From positions 1 to 57,730 of the forward strand of contig JAHYYS010000003.1 of NCBI GenBank assembly GCA_019424865.1: a stretch of DNA of 57,730 nucleotides. The letters run 5' to 3'. The translations under genes and the position numbers were made by a program. This DNA is from a bacterium. Lineage in GTDB: Bacteria > Bacillota > Clostridia > Oscillospirales > Oscillospiraceae. Shown one piece after another: positions 48,417-56,313 of the stretch. The notes below the pieces were generated by a model. The model ran no database searches, was not told the origin of the DNA, and saw only the letters and a program-made list of their open reading frames with translations. Every line of letters begins with the position of its first letter. Position 1 is the first letter of the stretch.

Positions 48417-50602
48417 AAACCATACGCCTGTTCCCTCTGGAGCTGGGGCGGCTGCTGCGCAGCCGTCTGACCTGGCTGGCGGTCCTGCTGACAGTCCTGT
48501 CCCCTGTGGCGGGCCTGACGGTGTACCAGCCCGCCGATGCCGGCACCATGCTCTCCCTGTATCTGGCCAACCCCGCCCTGGCCGGCGGTGTGATCGGCGG
48601 CATTCTCTTCGGCCTGCTCACAATTTACGAGCTGGACCGGGCCCGCCGCAGCCGGGTGGACATGCTCACCGACGCGGTGCTTTCACCCCATACCCTGGCC
48701 CTGGTGCGCCTGCCGGCCCTGATAACGGCGGCGGCGCTGGCTCTGGTTCTCACCATGGCGGTGTGGCGCCCCATCAGCGGGGGGCTCATCGGCGCCGTCT
48801 TGACCGGGGCGGACTATGTGCTCTCCTGCCTTCTGTTTATGGGGCTGGCCCTGCCCCTGGCCGTCCTGGCCGCCGGGGCCGCCTATCAGTTCACCCGGCG
48901 CGCCGACCTGTCGGCGGTGCTGCTGGCTGCCTTCGCCGGGCTGAGCCTCACCGTGTGGGCGGATGACTGGCAGCTGTGCTGGCTCAATCCCTGCGTGTGG
49001 GCCCTGTCCGACGACTTTACCAACTTCCGGCTGTTCCGCACGGTGGCCTATGTGCGCCTGACCTGGCTGGGGATTCTGGCGGGGGTGTGGGCCGTGTCCT
49101 GCCTGTGCATCCGCCGGTATGGAAAGGGGCCTCTCGGCTCCCTGGCCCGGAGCGTCCGGCGGATTTATCGCCCGGCCATCGCCCTGGCGCTGCTGGCCTG
49201 CTCCGGGGCCGCCTATGCCGCCCAGCCCTTCTATGACAACAGCAACCCGGACCTGAGCGCCATGCACCTCTATGAGCTGGACTACGCGGAGGGGGTCACC
49301 TTTCTGGACCGCACCATCCAGGTGACGCCGGACACCCGGGCCGGCACGGTGTCGGGCCGGGCGGTCTACCGGTTCCGGAACACCTCCGGCCGGGGGTGGA
49401 CGGTCTGTTTCGGGTTGGACCCGGGCTATGACCTGAAGGCGTCCGTCAGCGGGGCGGAGCTTTCCGCCGTCCGCACCGGCTATGAGGAGAGCAACATGGC
49501 CCTGTGGGAGATTGCCCTCCCGGCGGACAAAGAGGTGGAGCTGGTGCTGGAGTACGGGGGCTTCCCCAGGGACTGGAACATCGCGTCTACCCGCCAGGGG
49601 GAACCGGAGATCAGCGGGGAATACGTCTGCCTGGAGAATCAAAACCTGGCCCCCTATCTGCTGAACGTGCTGCCGGGGGACGAGGGCTATCCCACCGCCC
49701 TGGAGATCACCCTGCCCGCCGCCATGCTGGCCATCCCCTTTGGGACCAGTGAGGCCCAGGTCGTTGCGGAGCACGGGGACGGCACCAGAACCTGGCGCTA
49801 TACCCACAACCGCCCCGGCGGCATCCTCTACGCCGGGGACTACGTCCGGGAGGACATGGAGGCCGGCGGCATCACCGTGGAATTCTACTATGGCCGCAAG
49901 CATCAGGCGGTCATGGAGGCCGCCGGAGCGGCGGACGCGGTGAAGGCGGTGGTGGACTACTGCACGGAGCACTACGGCTTCCCGTCGGCCTTCGGCACAA
50001 GCGGCACCCTGAAGCTGATCCAGAGCCGGGTGGCCGGCGGGGGCTACGCCGGGGAGGGCGCCAGCCTGCTGGACGAGGCGGACTTCACCGCCGCCAATTT
50101 GAGAGACGCCAGCAAGGGGGCCGGCGCCGGCGAGGTCATGATCCACGAGCTGGTCCATCAGTGGTGGGGGCTGGGCAACATGTTTGACACGCCGGAGGAG
50201 GACAGCCCCTGGTCCTCCGAGGGCCTGACGGTCTATACCTCCTACCGCATCGCCAAGGAGCTGTACGGCGCGGATTATGCCAGGAAAAACTATGTGGACC
50301 AGTGGCGGCAGGAGGCGGAGGACTACTATCTGAACTTCTACGTCCGCCATCCGGAGGTCCTGGAGAAGCTGCCGGAGGACCGGCAGCTGGAGATTGCGGG
50401 CAGCCTGCTCTATGTGCGCCAGTACAGCGAGATGCCCCTGAAGCTTCTGAAGGCGGAGCAGCTGGTGGGCGGCGAGGAGGCCATGGACCGGATTTTGCGC
50501 CAGCTGTTCAACCGGGAGATCGACCCCGCGTACCCCTATCTGACCTATCAGGACTTTTTGGACGCCTGCGGGCTGACGGAGGAGGATCTGGGCCTTGCGT
50601 AA
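48413..50602 (+). CDS. ABC-2 permease fused to an M1-type aminopeptidase domain
   Basis: 729 residues from the ATG at 48413. The N-terminal 270 residues contain six or seven membrane segments of an ABC-2 exporter subunit. The remaining 450 residues lie outside the membrane and resemble M1 metallopeptidases: a beta-rich domain (YELDYAEGVTFLDRTIQV ... GRAVYRFRNTSGRGW) and a catalytic part with HELVHQWWG (His578, Glu579, His582) and Glu603 in SSEGLTVYTS, 20 residues after the second His against 18 in classical members. The exporter and peptidase in one chain suggest coupled export and trimming, or sensing, of a peptide. It overlaps both neighbours (4 bases before, 8 bases after). Confidence 0.92.
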   Translation: MKTIRLFPLELGRLLRSRLTWLAVLLTVLSPVAGLTVYQPADAGTMLSLYLANPALAGGVIGGILFGLLTIYELDRARRSRVDMLTDAVLSPHTLALVRLPALITAAALALVLTMAVWRPISGGLIGAVLTGADYVLSCLLFMGLALPLAVLAAGAAYQFTRRADLSAVLLAAFAGLSLTVWADDWQLCWLNPCVWALSDDFTNFRLFRTVAYVRLTWLGILAGVWAVSCLCIRRYGKGPLGSLARSVRRIYRPAIALALLACSGAAYAAQPFYDNSNPDLSAMHLYELDYAEGVTFLDRTIQVTPDTRAGTVSGRAVYRFRNTSGRGWTVCFGLDPGYDLKASVSGAELSAVRTGYEESNMALWEIALPADKEVELVLEYGGFPRDWNIASTRQGEPEISGEYVCLENQNLAPYLLNVLPGDEGYPTALEITLPAAMLAIPFGTSEAQVVAEHGDGTRTWRYTHNRPGGILYAGDYVREDMEAGGITVEFYYGRKHQAVMEAAGAADAVKAVVDYCTEHYGFPSAFGTSGTLKLIQSRVAGGGYAGEGASLLDEADFTAANLRDASKGAGAGEVMIHELVHQWWGLGNMFDTPEEDSPWSSEGLTVYTSYRIAKELYGADYARKNYVDQWRQEAEDYYLNFYVRHPEVLEKLPEDRQLEIAGSLLYVRQYSEMPLKLLKAEQLVGGEEAMDRILRQLFNREIDPAYPYLTYQDFLDACGLTEEDLGLA

Positions 50603-51329
50603 CATTTTTCTGTATGAGTGCAAACGCCTGCTGTGGAACAAATTCTTTTTTGGGCTTCTGCTGGTGCTGCTGTTTTACGGCTGGCAGGTGCTCACCGGCG
50701 CCACCATCCTGGGGGTGTCCCACACCGCCCCCTTCTCCCCCTGGAGCTTCGGGGACTATCTCAGCCGGATGCTTCCCCTGCTGTGGATTGGGAGCCTGTT
50801 CTTTCTGACCTTTTTCACCTCCGGCAAGGCTCGGCGGGCGGCGGTGCTCACCGACGCGGCCCCTATGGAGCCGGGGCGGTACGCCCTGGCTAGGTGCGCC
50901 GCCGCCCTGGCGGGGGCGGTCCTGCTGGCCCTGGCCTGTCTGGGGGAGGCCGCCCTGTTCTACGGAGGGTATTTTCAATGGTACGGGTGGAGCTCGCTGC
51001 TCCTTCCCGCCCTGGTGACCCTGGCCCCGCCCCTGGTGTTCGCGCTGGGCAGCGGCTGGCTGCTGGGGCGGCTGCGCCCCTGGCTGGTCTATGTGTGGAT
51101 GCTGGTGCCCCTGGTCCTGCTTGCCCTTCCGCTGCCGGGGGCGCTGTCGGTCTGGAACGGGAGCTTTTTTACCCGGTATCCCCTGACCCTGGGGACCCTG
51201 GACCCGGCGTTTCAGCTGCCGCCGGCCGTCTGGGGGGCTCAGGGCGCCCTGCTGGCCGCCGGGGCGGTGCTGCTGGCGCTGCGGCCGGGCGGGGGAAGAA
51301 AGACGCGGAGAGCAGACAAAACTGCCTGA
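50595..51329 (+). CDS. ABC-2 type membrane subunit
   Basis: 244 residues from a TTG at 50595, eight bases inside the permease-peptidase gene; GGAGGATC is about 7 bases upstream. Six membrane segments (for example IFLYECKRLLWNKFFFGLLL at the start, MLPLLWIGSLFFLTFF, and VYVWMLVPLVLLALPLPGAL). The N-terminal basic helix before the first segment is typical of ABC-2 exporter permeases. It is the second membrane subunit of the ABC export system with 47556-50602 and ends before the terminator at 51373. Confidence 0.85.
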   Translation: MRNIFLYECKRLLWNKFFFGLLLVLLFYGWQVLTGATILGVSHTAPFSPWSFGDYLSRMLPLLWIGSLFFLTFFTSGKARRAAVLTDAAPMEPGRYALARCAAALAGAVLLALACLGEAALFYGGYFQWYGWSSLLLPALVTLAPPLVFALGSGWLLGRLRPWLVYVWMLVPLVLLALPLPGALSVWNGSFFTRYPLTLGTLDPAFQLPPAVWGAQGALLAAGAVLLALRPGGGRKTRRADKTA

Positions 51330-51372
51330 AAGAGGCCGGGGGCAAAGAGGAATTAAAAAAACGGGGCAAAGG

Positions 51373-51418
51373 AAAGCTGGTGAGAGCCGTCGAAGCTGCG
51401 GCGCTCACCAGCTTTTTT
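51373..51418 (+). terminator. Terminator of the ABC exporter operon
   Basis: AAAGCTGGTGAG (51373-51384) pairs with CTCACCAGCTTT (51404-51415) and continues into a six-T run (51413-51418). Confidence 0.9.
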
Positions 51419-51503
51419 AATGTGTTAAGGTTCTCTTCGGCCTTGAAAACGGCATTTTGCAGCAGGCCCCTGGTTCAATGGCAGGCGGCCCTGCCGCCGC
51501 GGG

Positions 51504-51746
51504 TTATGCGCCGGGATCCTTGGGCAACCCGCCGCCGGAGGCGGGGGAGCCGTCCAGCTGGTCGTTCAGCCGCTGGCTCTGGGTGCCGAAATAAAAGGCG
51601 ATGACCACGGAGAACACCGTAAGAAAATCGTGGCCGGAGATCTGGCCCGTGGCGGCCAGATAGGCGAACACCGCCGTCAGCACCAGGGTCACGATGCTCT
51701 TGACGCACAGGAGATTGCTCAGCCGTTTGCACCAGATGGAGTTCAT
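51504..51746 (-). CDS. Small membrane protein, holin-like
   Basis: 80 residues, with GGGAGG 9 bases before the ATG at 51746. Two membrane segments (residues 15-33 and 42-58) with the pattern VKSIVTLVLTAVFAYLAATG and FLTVFSVVIAFYFGTQSQ, then a polar tail. Similar small proteins are found in Oscillospiraceae genomes, often near prophage lysis genes, so a holin-like or phage-derived origin is possible, but no phage genes are seen here. It is divergent from padR. Confidence 0.75.
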   Translation of the reverse strand: MNSIWCKRLSNLLCVKSIVTLVLTAVFAYLAATGQISGHDFLTVFSVVIAFYFGTQSQRLNDQLDGSPASGGGLPKDPGA

Positions 51747-51820
51747 GTCCTTGTTCCTCCCCTGACAGATGACTGCTCCATGCTATGCGGGGGCGGCGGC
51801 CCGGGTGCGGAAAGGCGGCC

Positions 51821-51870
51821 TTGACATACCTTGTGATTCCAGGTATAATATACCTGGAACAACAAGGTAT
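51821..51870 (+). promoter_or_regulatory. Consensus promoter inside a 45-base palindrome, padR operator
   Basis: A perfect TTGACA (51821-51826) and TATAAT (51844-51849), 17 bases apart, overlap the palindrome 51826-51870: left half ATACCTTGTGATTCC then AGGTATA, a central A, and TATACCT then GGAACAACAAGGTAT. 20 of 22 positions match between halves. PadR repressors bind such ATAC-type dyads, so tight self-repression of the downstream operon is likely. Confidence 0.88.
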
Positions 51871-51908
51871 AACGGCACGGGATTTTCCCGGGAAAGGAAG
51901 AGACGGCC

Positions 51909-52253
51909 ATGAAATTTGACAAAGGGCTGATGGCGGGGAGCAGCACCCTGCTGGTGCTGTCCCTGCTGGACAAGGGGGACATGTACGGCTATCAGATGAT
52001 CGAGGAGCTCTCCCGCCGCTCCAACAACACCTTCCAGATGCAGGAGGGGACCCTGTATCCCATCCTGCACGGCCTGGAGAAGGGGAAGTACCTGACCTCC
52101 TATCAGCAGCAGGCCCCCACCGGGCGGATGCGGAAGTACTACCGCCTGACCCGCCGGGGGCGGGAGCTGCTGGAGGAGAAAAAGGCGGAGTGGGAGGCCT
52201 TCCGCCAGGGGGTGGGCGACGTGCTCTCCGGCGGGGCCAACGCCCTGGCGTAG
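51909..52253 (+). CDS. PadR-family transcriptional regulator
   Basis: 114 residues: MAGSSTLLVLSLLDKGDMYG, YQMIEELSRRS, FQMQEGTLYPILHGLEKGKYL and MRKYYRLTRRGRELLEEKK are the winged helix and dimerisation parts of small (class 2) PadR regulators. It is first in an operon with five envelope proteins; the next gene begins 10 bases downstream. PadR repressors are usually released by a drug, phenolic or peptide ligand, or by an envelope signal. The consensus promoter and palindrome make it the probable gatekeeper of the operon. Confidence 0.95.
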   Translation: MKFDKGLMAGSSTLLVLSLLDKGDMYGYQMIEELSRRSNNTFQMQEGTLYPILHGLEKGKYLTSYQQQAPTGRMRKYYRLTRRGRELLEEKKAEWEAFRQGVGDVLSGGANALA

Positions 52254-52262
52254 GGGGCGGCC

Positions 52263-53069
52263 ATGAAGAAATGGACGTGGCTGGACACCGCCACCCGGTG
52301 GATCCGGTTCGGCCCGGACAAGCGGGCGGTTCGGGAGGAGCTGGAGGCCCACCTGGAGGACCGGACGGCCGATCTGCTGCGGCTGTTCCCGGAGCTGACG
52401 CCGGAGGAGGCGGAGCGGCAGGCGGTGGAGGGGATGGGCGACCCCTGGGAGGTGGGGCAGGCCCTGGGCAGGCTCCACAAGCCCTGGCTGGGCTGGCTGT
52501 GGCGGGCCAGTCAGGCGGCGCTGGCGGCCGTACTGATTCTGAACGGTATCACGTGGGGCGGAAAGCTTCTGGACGGAGCCTGGGACAGCTGGACCTGGCA
52601 GCAGGAGCGAAATCAGGAGGCCCGGGCGAACCGGGAGATCCTCTTTGGAGACGCGGCCCCCACCTGGGAAGGGGAGCGGGTGGCCCTGTGGGACCCGGAG
52701 CCCGACCTGGAGGGGCGGCAGGGGAACGGGACCTTCACCGTGTACCAGGCCGCCCTGTGGCGGGAGCCCGGCGCGGACGGGGCGGAGGACTATACCCTGT
52801 ATCTGGACATCCGCCTGACCTATGACCACATCTGGCAGGCGGGGGAGAGGGCGTGGTTTCTGCTTCAGGCGGAGGACAGCCGGGGCAACCGGTATGAGGA
52901 GGACGTCCGCGGCTATACCACCCGGGGGGAGCAGACCGGGCTGGGGTGGCAGGAGCTCAATCTGGCGCTGAACCACTTTGACCCGGCGGCGGAGTGGGTG
53001 CGCCTGACCTATCTGGCGGGGACGGAGCTGAACCTGACCGTGGAGCTGGGAGAGGGGGCGGCGGAATGA
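52263..53069 (+). CDS. Membrane protein with permease prefix-type N-terminal domain, family A copy 1
   Basis: 268 residues. Residues 1-80 form a helical prefix domain (WLDTATRWIRFGPDKRAVRE, ELEAHLEDRTADLLRLFPEL, EEAERQAVEGMGDPWEVGQ) like the one that precedes the permease domains of PadR-linked membrane proteins. One membrane segment follows (WRASQAALAAVLILNGITWG, about 83-105), then an extracytoplasmic domain of 160 residues with beta-strand pattern. No permease domain is present. It overlaps the next gene by four bases (ATGA). It is a paralogue of the gene at 54623-55423. Function unknown; perhaps an envelope sensor. Confidence 0.82.
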   Translation: MKKWTWLDTATRWIRFGPDKRAVREELEAHLEDRTADLLRLFPELTPEEAERQAVEGMGDPWEVGQALGRLHKPWLGWLWRASQAALAAVLILNGITWGGKLLDGAWDSWTWQQERNQEARANREILFGDAAPTWEGERVALWDPEPDLEGRQGNGTFTVYQAALWREPGADGAEDYTLYLDIRLTYDHIWQAGERAWFLLQAEDSRGNRYEEDVRGYTTRGEQTGLGWQELNLALNHFDPAAEWVRLTYLAGTELNLTVELGEGAAE

Positions 53070-53812
53070 AGGGGAAAAGATGCCTGCCGCTGCCCCGGCT
53101 GCCCCGGAAGTGGCGGATTGTCCGCAACGCCGCGGCGGTCCTGCTTCTGCTGGGGACGCTGGCTGCGGCGCTGGACTTTCCGGCGCTGACCAGATATGGG
53201 ACCTTCCGCAAGCTGGAGGAGCAGTATCTCCTGACCCCCTCCCGGCTGGTGTACCGGCTGGATGCCCCGGGCGGCGGCGCGGCCTTCCTCACCCGGGGGG
53301 AAGGCTGGTACACAGTGGGCAAGGTGCTTTCCATAGGGTCCGGGGGCGAGGCGCTCACCAACCACTACGCCGCCATTACCCAGGTGCTGCCCGCGGACCG
53401 GCTCCAGGTGGTCCTGCTCCCCCACCAGGGGGGAGACGGGGAGACCGCCGCCGCCGCGGTGGGCCTGCCCGAGGGGGCGGCGTCCGCCCGGCTGGAGCTG
53501 ACGCTGGAGGGGACGCCCCTGCCCTGGAACTACCAGACCGTGGAGGAATTTGGCTGGTCAGTGGACCAGCGGGAGCAGTTCACGGCCTGGGGAGAGATGG
53601 CGGAGGAGGGCTGCATGCTCTTCTCCTTCCCGGACCACGGGGAGGCCCACCCGGATTACCAGCTGTGCGCCCTGGACGCGGTGTTCCAGGATGCGGTTTT
53701 TTGGGAGGCGCCATCTCCGCTGCCCTGCCGGCTCACCGTGTGGGACGCCCAGGGCGCGGAGCTTCTGAACTGGGAGGGGACCACGGCGGAGGGAATTATG
53801 CTGACCCTGTGA
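53066..53812 (+). CDS. Membrane-anchored hypothetical protein, family B copy 1
   Basis: 248 residues. A basic N terminus (MKGKRCLPLPRLPRKWRIV) and a single membrane segment (about residues 20-38) precede an extracytoplasmic domain with conserved LDFPALTRYGTFRKLEEQYL and LVYRLDAPGGGAAFLTRGEG. It is closely related to the next gene and more distantly to that at 55420-56208. There is no known domain. ATGA overlap with family A copy 1 suggests equal production and a possible pair. Role unknown. Confidence 0.8.
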   Translation: MKGKRCLPLPRLPRKWRIVRNAAAVLLLLGTLAAALDFPALTRYGTFRKLEEQYLLTPSRLVYRLDAPGGGAAFLTRGEGWYTVGKVLSIGSGGEALTNHYAAITQVLPADRLQVVLLPHQGGDGETAAAAVGLPEGAASARLELTLEGTPLPWNYQTVEEFGWSVDQREQFTAWGEMAEEGCMLFSFPDHGEAHPDYQLCALDAVFQDAVFWEAPSPLPCRLTVWDAQGAELLNWEGTTAEGIMLTL

Positions 53813-53864
53813 CGGCGGGAACAGGGCAGGGACAGACGGCTGAATTGGGAGAGGAGGCTGCGGT

Positions 53865-54590
53865 ATGAAGGGGAGAAGACATCTGGCGCTGCCCCGGAGG
53901 TGGCGGATTGTCCGCAACGCTGCGGCGACTCTGCTTCTGCTGGGGGCGCTGGCTGCGGCGCTGGACTTTCCCGTGCTCACCCGATACGGAACCTTCCGCA
54001 GGCTGGAGGAGCAGTATCTCCTGGCCCCCGCCCGGCTGGTATACCGGCTGGACGACCCGGGCGCCGGCGCGGCCTTCCTCACCCAGGGGGAGAGCTGGAT
54101 TGCAGTGGGTATGGTGGAGGAATTTGACGGGACCTTTCTGCCCCATTACAGCGGCGTTATCACCCAGGTGCTGGACAGCGCGGAGGAGCATGTGGTGGTC
54201 CTGCCCATGCGGGGAGAGGAGAGCGAGACGGCCGCAGCGGTGTGGGGCATGCCGGAGGAGGCGGTGTCCGCCCAGCTGGAGCTCATTCTGGAGGGGGTGG
54301 AGCCGTCCGACCCCACCGTGTACTTCCTTGTACCGCGGCAGGAGACCTTTACCGCCCGGGCCGGACGGCGGGAGGACGGCTGGTTTGTCTTCACCTTTCC
54401 CCAGCACACCAAGGGGCATGAGGACAATGTGACGTGCGCCATGGACGCCCTGTGGCGAAGGGAGCTGCTCTCCTGGAACGTGGGAATGGAGGGGGTGTCC
54501 TACCGCCTGACGCTGTGGGACCAGGCGGGGAACGAGGTGGGCCGGCGATCCGGCACCCTGCCGGAGAACCAGGCGCTGAGAGATTGGTAG
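53865..54590 (+). CDS. Membrane-anchored hypothetical protein, family B copy 2
   Basis: 241 residues, a close paralogue of family B copy 1: WRIVRNAAATLLLLGALAAA and FPVLTRYGTFRRLEEQYLLA match with few changes, while the C-terminal half has diverged. Single membrane segment then a beta-rich extracytoplasmic domain. GGAGAGGAGG lies about 7 bases before the ATG. The gap of 52 bases after copy 1 and the strong N-terminal identity point to a recent tandem duplication. Confidence 0.8.
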   Translation: MKGRRHLALPRRWRIVRNAAATLLLLGALAAALDFPVLTRYGTFRRLEEQYLLAPARLVYRLDDPGAGAAFLTQGESWIAVGMVEEFDGTFLPHYSGVITQVLDSAEEHVVVLPMRGEESETAAAVWGMPEEAVSAQLELILEGVEPSDPTVYFLVPRQETFTARAGRREDGWFVFTFPQHTKGHEDNVTCAMDALWRRELLSWNVGMEGVSYRLTLWDQAGNEVGRRSGTLPENQALRDW

Positions 54591-54622
54591 CAGAAGAACC
54601 ACAGCGGAAGGGAGGCGCTGAG

Positions 54623-55423
54623 ATGGGGGAGAGATGGAATGGACCGGACGCCTGGCTGGACACGGCCACGGCGGGGATCCGCTTTGGGCCCGACCGCGCG
54701 GCGGTGCGCGGGGAGCTGGAGGCCCACCTGGAGGACAAGGCGGCGGACCTTCAGCGGATTTTTCCGGATATGACCGCGGAGGAGGCGGAGGCCCGTGCCG
54801 TGAAGGAGATGGGCGACGCGGCGGAGATTGGCCGGGAGCTGGCCAAACTTCACCGGCCCTGGCTGGGGTATCTGTGGCGGGCCAGCAAGTGGGCGGCCGC
54901 CGCGCTGGTGCTGGTCCTTGTGGCCGTCAGCGTGCTGAAAAGCGGCGACTTCCAGTCCGCCGGGTATCCCCTCTGGGGCCGGTCCGCCGCGGTGTACGGC
55001 CCGACGGAGGGGGAAAAAATCCGGCTGGGGGGCTACACCTTCCAGATTGTGGGGGCCGCCTATTTGGATTACCCGGAGGACAGCCCCTATGCGGACCAGG
55101 TGCAGGTGGCCTTTCGGGTGTCCACCCCCCGGTTCTGGGCGCGGATCAACGAGAGTGCCCTCCAGTCCGCCCTCACCATGACCGGCCCGGGGGGCTGGAC
55201 CTGGGACATGGGCGGCGGGATGCTCAACAGCGATTGGGAGAACGGGGTGAATCAGCTGGTGTGCGGTCTCCGGCGGGCCGGGTGGGGCCTGTTCCACGAC
55301 ACCTATGTGGCCTGCGGCGATCCGGAGCGGCCGGGGGACGGGGACGTCTGTCTGGAGTTTGACTTTGGCAAGGGCAGCTTCACCCTGGAGGCGGGACAGC
55401 TGGAGCGGGTGGTGATGAAATGA
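54623..55423 (+). CDS. Membrane protein with permease prefix-type domain, family A copy 2
   Basis: 266 residues from the ATG at 54623 (GGAGG 7 bases upstream). Residues 1-90 repeat the prefix domain of copy 1 (AWLDTATAGIRFGPDRAAVR, ELEAHLEDKAADLQRIFPDM, PWLGYLWRASK) followed by one membrane segment (about 88-107) and a different extracytoplasmic domain (GYTFQIVGAAYLDYPEDSPY ... GKGSFTLEAGQLERVVM). The N-terminal halves are conserved and the outer parts are not, as expected if they meet different ligands. ATGA overlap with the next gene. Confidence 0.82.
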   Translation: MGERWNGPDAWLDTATAGIRFGPDRAAVRGELEAHLEDKAADLQRIFPDMTAEEAEARAVKEMGDAAEIGRELAKLHRPWLGYLWRASKWAAAALVLVLVAVSVLKSGDFQSAGYPLWGRSAAVYGPTEGEKIRLGGYTFQIVGAAYLDYPEDSPYADQVQVAFRVSTPRFWARINESALQSALTMTGPGGWTWDMGGGMLNSDWENGVNQLVCGLRRAGWGLFHDTYVACGDPERPGDGDVCLEFDFGKGSFTLEAGQLERVVMK

Positions 55424-56208
55424 GAGAGAAGCTGCGGATTTGGTGGAAGAAAAGCGGGCTGAAAACCTGGACGGACCGGCTGCCCCGGCTCAGCCGCGGG
55501 AAAAAGCTGGTCCTCAATCTGGCGCTGACTGCGCTGGCCGGAGGGTGGCTGTGGGGGCTGGCGGGCTATCCCCTGCCCACAGCGGAGCTGGAGTTCCGGC
55601 GGCTGGAGCGGCAATGCCTGGTGCCCCGGAGCGAGCTGGTCTTTGCCGCCACGGCGCCGGAGCGCTACGAGTATGTGGCGTCCCCCAATGACAAGACGGT
55701 AACCGCCCTGGACGGGACGGAAATCTCCATGAATAACTGGCAGTTTGTGGGGGTGACGGAGCGTCTGGCGGTGGTGGCAGAGGTGGCACAGAGGGGGCTG
55801 GGGGGATACGGCACCGGGCTGGAACACTACGTCCGGGATGGCACTCCCCTTCTGCTCCCACTGGGCGGGGACCAATGGAGTCCGCTCCGGGGCTACTGGG
55901 TTACGGAGGAGCAGAAGCCGGGCGAGGTCAATTACACCTATCACGGTATGACGCCCCTGGTGCTGCTGGATGTACCCGAGGAGGCCCGGCGGGCGGAGGT
56001 GAGCCTGGAGCTGCACACCTGGGAGGAACTTCTGCCCTATGAGGCGGTCTGTTGGGACATGGGCGGCGGAGTGTGGCTGGTGGGGGCGTTTCGGGAGGAC
56101 GGGGCCCGCCCCGACCGGTTTGTGGGAGGCACCTACGCCCTGCGGCTCTATGACGAGGCGGGCGCCCTGCTGCTGGAGCGGGAGGGCACCGTCCCCCGGC
56201 CGCTGTGA
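55420..56208 (+). CDS. Membrane-anchored hypothetical protein, family B copy 3
   Basis: 262 residues. A basic N terminus (MREKLRIWWKKSGLKTW, then RLSRGKKLVLNLALTALAGG) and one membrane segment (about 30-48) are followed by an outer domain beginning AELEFRRLERQCLVPRSELV, similar in position to the YGTFRKLEEQYLL of copies 1 and 2. It is the most divergent copy. It overlaps family A copy 2 by four bases, repeating the A-then-B coupling seen at 53066. Last gene of the operon. Function unknown. Confidence 0.78.
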   Translation: MREKLRIWWKKSGLKTWTDRLPRLSRGKKLVLNLALTALAGGWLWGLAGYPLPTAELEFRRLERQCLVPRSELVFAATAPERYEYVASPNDKTVTALDGTEISMNNWQFVGVTERLAVVAEVAQRGLGGYGTGLEHYVRDGTPLLLPLGGDQWSPLRGYWVTEEQKPGEVNYTYHGMTPLVLLDVPEEARRAEVSLELHTWEELLPYEAVCWDMGGGVWLVGAFREDGARPDRFVGGTYALRLYDEAGALLLEREGTVPRPL

Positions 56209-56246
56209 GCCTGAGACAGAAAGCGGCCCGGCGGGCGGAAGACCAC

Positions 56247-56313
56247 AAAAAAGAGGCGTGCCGCCGGAGCGTCCAGCTCCGGCGGCACGCGCCGCTTTTA
56301 CGCCTCTTTTTTT
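56247..56313. terminator. Bidirectional terminator between the padR operon and the crotonase gene
   Basis: GCGTGCCGCCGGAGC (56256-56270) pairs exactly with GCTCCGGCGGCACGC (56276-56290). An alternative outer pairing AAAAAAGAGGCG/CGCCTCTTTTTT ends in T runs on both strands and includes the last codons of the convergent crotonase gene. Confidence 0.82.
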
